DNA of 64,000 nucleotides from Pedobacter sp. BAL39. GTDB lineage: Bacteria > Bacteroidota > Bacteroidia > Sphingobacteriales > Sphingobacteriaceae. Made by a program: the position numbers and the translations under genes. Positions 60,261 to 64,000 of this stretch are shown here, in pieces. Below the pieces are notes generated by a model. The model ran no database searches and was not told the DNA's origin. It saw only the letters and a list, made by a program, of their open reading frames with translations. Where the stretch lies: assembly GCF_000170795.1 (NCBI RefSeq), contig NZ_ABCM01000006.1, forward strand, positions 62,001-126,000. Reading direction: 5' to 3'. The stretch's first letter is position 1, and every line of letters begins with the position of its first letter.

Positions 60261-62126
60261 ATGTTAAAAAGCCTTTTTTTTCTTCTTAGAATATTCGTCT
60301 TCTGGTTGCTCTACTTTGGACTTGACCGATTGATATTCATCATCATATTTTATAAAAAAATTGCCATGATCCCCTTTAAAGAGGTCATGGCAACTTTTTA
60401 TCACGCCCTTTTGTTAGACTTGTCCATGACGGCCTATATTGCTGTCATCCCCTTGTTAGGCTACATCTTCTGGTTACTGAGCGGAAGAAAATCCGTCACA
60501 CTTTCCTGGATTAATGTTTACAACCTGACGCTGATCGCCTTCTTCAGCATCATTTCCGTTATCAACTTTAACATCTACCGGGAATGGGGCAGTAAAGTAA
60601 ATTCAAAAGCACTAGGGTTTGCCATCGACAGCCCGACGGTTGCCATTGCATCCAGCGCTTCCTCTCCTATCGGCCTCAGCATCGCAGCATTGCTTATGCT
60701 TATCGTGATCAGTTATTTCCTTCACAAACTGGTCGTCACCAACAAAATCACATTAAGTAGCTCTCCCATTTGGCTGCGTGCCCTTGTCGCCTTATTGCTG
60801 ATTGCATTAAATGTAATGATACTCAGAGGTGGCTTCAGAGGATCACCCATTACGCAGAGTATGGCTTATTTTTCTGAGGATCAGACACTCAACAATGCTG
60901 CTGTTAATACAGAATGGAATCTGATGAGGAGCGTCTTATCGGCCCGGATGGCCAATAAAAATCCTTATGTATACCTTAGTAACCAGCAGGCTGATGCCAT
61001 CATCAAAGACTTATATGCCGTAAAGAAAGACACCACCATCAATATACTCAAAACGAAAAGGCCTAACGTAGTAATGGTCATCATCGAGAGCTTTACTGCT
61101 GATGTCACCAAAACCCTGGGACAGGAAGAAGGCATCACCCCTCATATGGATAGCCTCTTCAAAAAAGGAGTGCTGTTCAGTAAAATCTATGCTTCGGGAT
61201 ACCGCACCGATAAAGGTATCCTTGCTACTGCGGCAGGATATCCGACGTTCGCCTCAGGAAGCATTGTCAAGTGGCCTGAAAAAATGCAGAAGATTCCGGC
61301 GATAGCACAGTCCCTGTACAGAAACGGATATGAAACCTCATTTTATTATGGTGGTGAATCCGAATTTGACAACTACAAAGCCTTTATCCTTGGCCACAAC
61401 TACCAACATCTGGTCGACCGGAAGGACTTTAAAAGTGACAACATGCAGTCCATTTGGGGTAAATTCGATGAAGCTGTGTTTGCAAGACAGGTAGCTGACC
61501 TTGGTAAAATGAAACAACCCTTCTTCTCCACGACCATGACACTCACCAATCATGAGCCTTTCACTTTGCCACGAAAACCAAAGTTTCCGGGTGATGACAA
61601 TCCCTCGAAATTTAAAAGTACCGCCAACTACACTGATTCCTGTATCAATGCCTTTCTGAACAATGCGAGAAAAAAGGACTGGTATAAAAACACCCTTTTT
61701 ATTTTTGTAGCCGACCACGGGCATGGTCTGCCGAAGAATGCATATGAAATATTTATGCCTCAGCGATACCATATCCCACTTCTTTTCTATGGCGATGTCA
61801 TCAAAGATGAATTTATTGGCAAGGACTTCAGCAATGTAGGCTCGCAGGCAGATATTGCGGCAACGTTACTTGCCCAACTGGATATTCCCGCAACAGAATT
61901 CGTATGGAGCAAAAACATGCTCAACCCTTATGTTAAACCATTTGCTTTTTTTAGCTGGGAGAACGGCATGGGGTTTATAGATCAGCAACAATGCGTTACC
62001 TTTGACACTGTAGGTAATGTTGTTGCATACGATAGTGATGCAGAGAACAAACAGCAATCTGCATTAACATTAAGCTATGCAAAAGCATGCCTTCAAAAAA
62101 TATATCAGCAATTTATAGAACTATAA
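60261..62126 (+). CDS. LTA synthase family transmembrane sulfatase
   Basis: The 621-residue protein has five membrane helices in residues 1-200, followed by an alkaline-phosphatase-fold domain like lipoteichoic acid synthase. Motifs are NVVMVIIESFTADVTKTLGQ, SGYRTDKGILATAAGYPT (catalytic Thr region) and FVADHGHGLPKNAYE. In Gram-negatives such enzymes usually transfer phosphoglycerol or phosphoethanolamine to glycans or lipids rather than make teichoic acid. The acceptor is unknown here. The DPP IV gene starts 1 bp after its stop. Confidence 0.93.
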   Translation: MLKSLFFLLRIFVFWLLYFGLDRLIFIIIFYKKIAMIPFKEVMATFYHALLLDLSMTAYIAVIPLLGYIFWLLSGRKSVTLSWINVYNLTLIAFFSIISVINFNIYREWGSKVNSKALGFAIDSPTVAIASSASSPIGLSIAALLMLIVISYFLHKLVVTNKITLSSSPIWLRALVALLLIALNVMILRGGFRGSPITQSMAYFSEDQTLNNAAVNTEWNLMRSVLSARMANKNPYVYLSNQQADAIIKDLYAVKKDTTINILKTKRPNVVMVIIESFTADVTKTLGQEEGITPHMDSLFKKGVLFSKIYASGYRTDKGILATAAGYPTFASGSIVKWPEKMQKIPAIAQSLYRNGYETSFYYGGESEFDNYKAFILGHNYQHLVDRKDFKSDNMQSIWGKFDEAVFARQVADLGKMKQPFFSTTMTLTNHEPFTLPRKPKFPGDDNPSKFKSTANYTDSCINAFLNNARKKDWYKNTLFIFVADHGHGLPKNAYEIFMPQRYHIPLLFYGDVIKDEFIGKDFSNVGSQADIAATLLAQLDIPATEFVWSKNMLNPYVKPFAFFSWENGMGFIDQQQCVTFDTVGNVVAYDSDAENKQQSALTLSYAKACLQKIYQQFIEL

Positions 62127-62127
62127 T

Positions 62128-64000
62128 ATGAACCTCAAAAACCTCATTTTTAAAATCGCACTGGTATTCCTTTTCGGAAGCTACGGATCTGCAATGGCCC
62201 AGCGGAATTCTGATATCAAATGGGCAAAAGATGGAAACTCTTATTATCAGATCAATGATGGTGAAATTGTCGCCATTACCCTCCCGAAAAATGAAAGGAA
62301 GGTGGTACTGGGAAGAGACGTGATTTATAAATCCGGAAATGACAACCCTGGTGACATTAAAGATTTTGAGTTGTCTGACGACGGTAAAAAAGCACTCATT
62401 TATGCAAACAGTAAAAAAGTGTGGCGGTACGAAACCCGTGGCGAATACTTTGTTGCCGATCTGAACACCGGAAAAATTACAAAAATAGGCAAAGACAAAC
62501 CTGAATCTTCTCTGATGTTCGCAAAGTTCTCCCCGGATGGAAATAAGGTAGCTTATGTAAGTAAACACAACATCTATGTGGATGACCTTTCCACGCAGTC
62601 CTCAAAAGCACTGACTACCGATGGAACGGACAGGATGATCAATGGTACTTTCGACTGGGTCTACGAAGAGGAATTTGATTGCCGTGATGGATTCAGGTGG
62701 AGCCCTGATGGACAGACCATCGCCTACTGGCAGATCAATGCAACGAAAATCAGAAACTTTCTGATGATCAACAATACTGATTCCATCTACTCTTACAACA
62801 TCCCTGTAGAATATCCTAAGGTGGGACAGGATCCTTCGGCATGCCGCCTGGGTTTTGTCAATGTTACAACGGCCACAACAACATGGGTGGCAACTCCCGG
62901 CGACATGGTACAACATTACATTCCCAGGATGGAATGGATCCCAAGTACCTCTGAGATCATCTTTCAGCAACTGAACAGAGAACAAAATGAAAGCAAGCTC
63001 TTCGTTGCCAATGCACAAACAGGCACCGTAAAAAATATCTATAGCGAAACAGATAAGGCATGGGTTGCGGTAGGCAGCGGATTCCAATGGATAAACAATG
63101 GTAAAGAGTTCATCTGGTCATCGGAAAAAGATGGTTGGAATCATCAATACCGAATTAGTAAAGATGGTAAAAAGGAAATCCTCATCACTAAGGGCGACTA
63201 TGACGTCATCGAACAATCACTGGTAGACGAAAAGAACAACCTGCTGTACTTTACGGCTTCGCCTTCAAATGCTACACAGAAATACCTATATCGCACCAAA
63301 TTAAGTGGTGGTGGTAAACCTGAAATGGTGACACCTTCAATCCTTACAGGTACCCATAATTATGAAATCTCTCCAACAGGAAGTTTCGCCCGCCACACCT
63401 ACACCACTGCTTCAGTGCCACCGATGACGGAGTGGATGAACCTGAATACGCTAACCCCCCTCACTATGGAGGGTAGCATTACCAATCAGCTCGGTAGATT
63501 CAAACCCTCAAAAAACAAAGTTGAATTCTTTAAAGTCACTACTGAAGACGGCATTGTGCTTGATGGCTGGATGAAAAAACCAGACAACTTTGACCAGACG
63601 AAAAAATATCCTGTTGTATTTTATGTTTATGGCGAACCGGCAGGCCAAACCGTGACCGACACTTACGGAGCAGGACAAAACTTTCTCTATGCAGGCGATA
63701 TGGCTAAAGATGGCTATATCTATATTTCCATTGAGAACCGTGGTGCCCCGGCGCCGAGAGGCCGTGAATGGAGAAAAAGTATTTATAAAAACATCGGTAT
63801 CCTGAACATCCGCGATCAGGCCATGGCTGCAAAGAAAATCCTGGAATGGCCTTTTGTAGACAAAGACAGGATCGCCGTATGGGGATGGAGCGGTGGTGGC
63901 TCATCAACGCTTAACCTGCTTTTTCAATATCCTGAGATCTACAAAACAGGCATAGCTATCGCGGCAGTAGGTAATCAATTGACATACGACAACGTATATC
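62128..64000 (+). CDS. Dipeptidyl peptidase IV, S9 family (partial, 3' end outside window)
   Basis: About 624 codons are visible. A signal peptide (GSAMAQ) precedes a beta-propeller (repeated NDGEIVAITLPKNERKVVLG-type blades, and the substrate-side DWVYEEEFDCRDGFRWSPDG). It leads to the alpha/beta hydrolase domain with the nucleophile in WGWSGGGSS near residue 588. DWVYEEEF holds the Glu pair that recognises the free N-terminus of peptides in DPP IV. The catalytic Asp and His lie beyond the window edge. It removes X-Pro dipeptides in the periplasm. Confidence 0.95.
   Translation, partial: MNLKNLIFKIALVFLFGSYGSAMAQRNSDIKWAKDGNSYYQINDGEIVAITLPKNERKVVLGRDVIYKSGNDNPGDIKDFELSDDGKKALIYANSKKVWRYETRGEYFVADLNTGKITKIGKDKPESSLMFAKFSPDGNKVAYVSKHNIYVDDLSTQSSKALTTDGTDRMINGTFDWVYEEEFDCRDGFRWSPDGQTIAYWQINATKIRNFLMINNTDSIYSYNIPVEYPKVGQDPSACRLGFVNVTTATTTWVATPGDMVQHYIPRMEWIPSTSEIIFQQLNREQNESKLFVANAQTGTVKNIYSETDKAWVAVGSGFQWINNGKEFIWSSEKDGWNHQYRISKDGKKEILITKGDYDVIEQSLVDEKNNLLYFTASPSNATQKYLYRTKLSGGGKPEMVTPSILTGTHNYEISPTGSFARHTYTTASVPPMTEWMNLNTLTPLTMEGSITNQLGRFKPSKNKVEFFKVTTEDGIVLDGWMKKPDNFDQTKKYPVVFYVYGEPAGQTVTDTYGAGQNFLYAGDMAKDGYIYISIENRGAPAPRGREWRKSIYKNIGILNIRDQAMAAKKILEWPFVDKDRIAVWGWSGGGSSTLNLLFQYPEIYKTGIAIAAVGNQLTYDNVY

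Noticed and set aside
1..64000. Mobile elements, prophage, CRISPR arrays, tRNA genes
   Set aside because: I saw no transposase or integrase motif, no spaced direct repeats, no phage genes and no tRNA cloverleaf in the window.

Overview
The window looks like chromosomal DNA of a Bacteroidota bacterium, most likely of the Sphingobacteriaceae (Pedobacter-like). The reasons are the fused ccoNO cytochrome oxidase gene, tandem HmuY-type lipoproteins, a TonB receptor with an N-terminal carboxypeptidase-regulatory-like domain, many lipoproteins, and repeated exact copies of the Bacteroidota -7 promoter box TAnnTTTG upstream of genes. I see no insertion sequence, prophage, CRISPR array, tRNA or rRNA. 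The one stable RNA is the RNase P RNA (about 30451-30821).

Layout. 1-8853 (minus strand): a partial outer-membrane barrel protein with an N-terminal kinase-like domain, a GAF protein, and an operon of an HD-PycTM membrane protein, polyphosphate kinase and a lipoprotein. 9085-17347 (plus): a complete cbb3 oxidase cluster, ccoI-ccoS-ccoNO-ccoQ-ccoP-ccoG-ccoH-TauE/SafE. 17422-23553: hemN with a D-lactate-dehydrogenase-like N-terminal fragment, a response regulator fused to a Crp/Fnr DNA-binding module, a FixL-like PAS histidine kinase, and a cysteine-rich nitronate-monooxygenase-like protein. 23730-38661: copper chaperones (two SCO proteins), a thioesterase, fabH, two sigma-54-type response regulators, cytochrome c, rnpB, a CLC chloride transporter, RluA, a PhoB-type regulator, a TlpA thioredoxin, gatB and a small Cys protein. 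38679-51183: a heme-uptake island with an S41 protease, five HmuY-like lipoproteins, an AraC regulator, heme oxygenase, a TonB receptor and hmuTUV. 51403-64000: alaS, a MerR regulator, an HHH/barrel protein with a probably frameshifted comEC, enoyl-CoA hydratase, a secreted protein, an LTA-synthase-like enzyme and the start of a DPP IV peptidase.

How the genes may work together. The strongest system-level reading is an oxygen-response module. The PAS kinase carries the FixL heme-pocket His and Arg. Its neighbour joins receiver and Fnr-like DNA-binding parts in one protein, with the Fnr-type recognition residues ExxSR. A motif ATGA-N6-TCAT, or a one-base variant, lies upstream of ccoI, ccoN, the LDH-like/hemN pair and the nitronate-monooxygenase-like gene. 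In three of these four the motif centre is exactly 29.5 bp from the first base of a -7-like box. This resembles FixL-FixJ-FixK control of fixNOQP/GHIS, shortened to two proteins, and the regulon seems to include two genes of unknown function.

The second system is heme acquisition. A nearly identical promoter/operator segment lies upstream of the HmuY operon and of the TonB receptor, which implies joint control. All functional statements are inferred from sequence reading without database searches.
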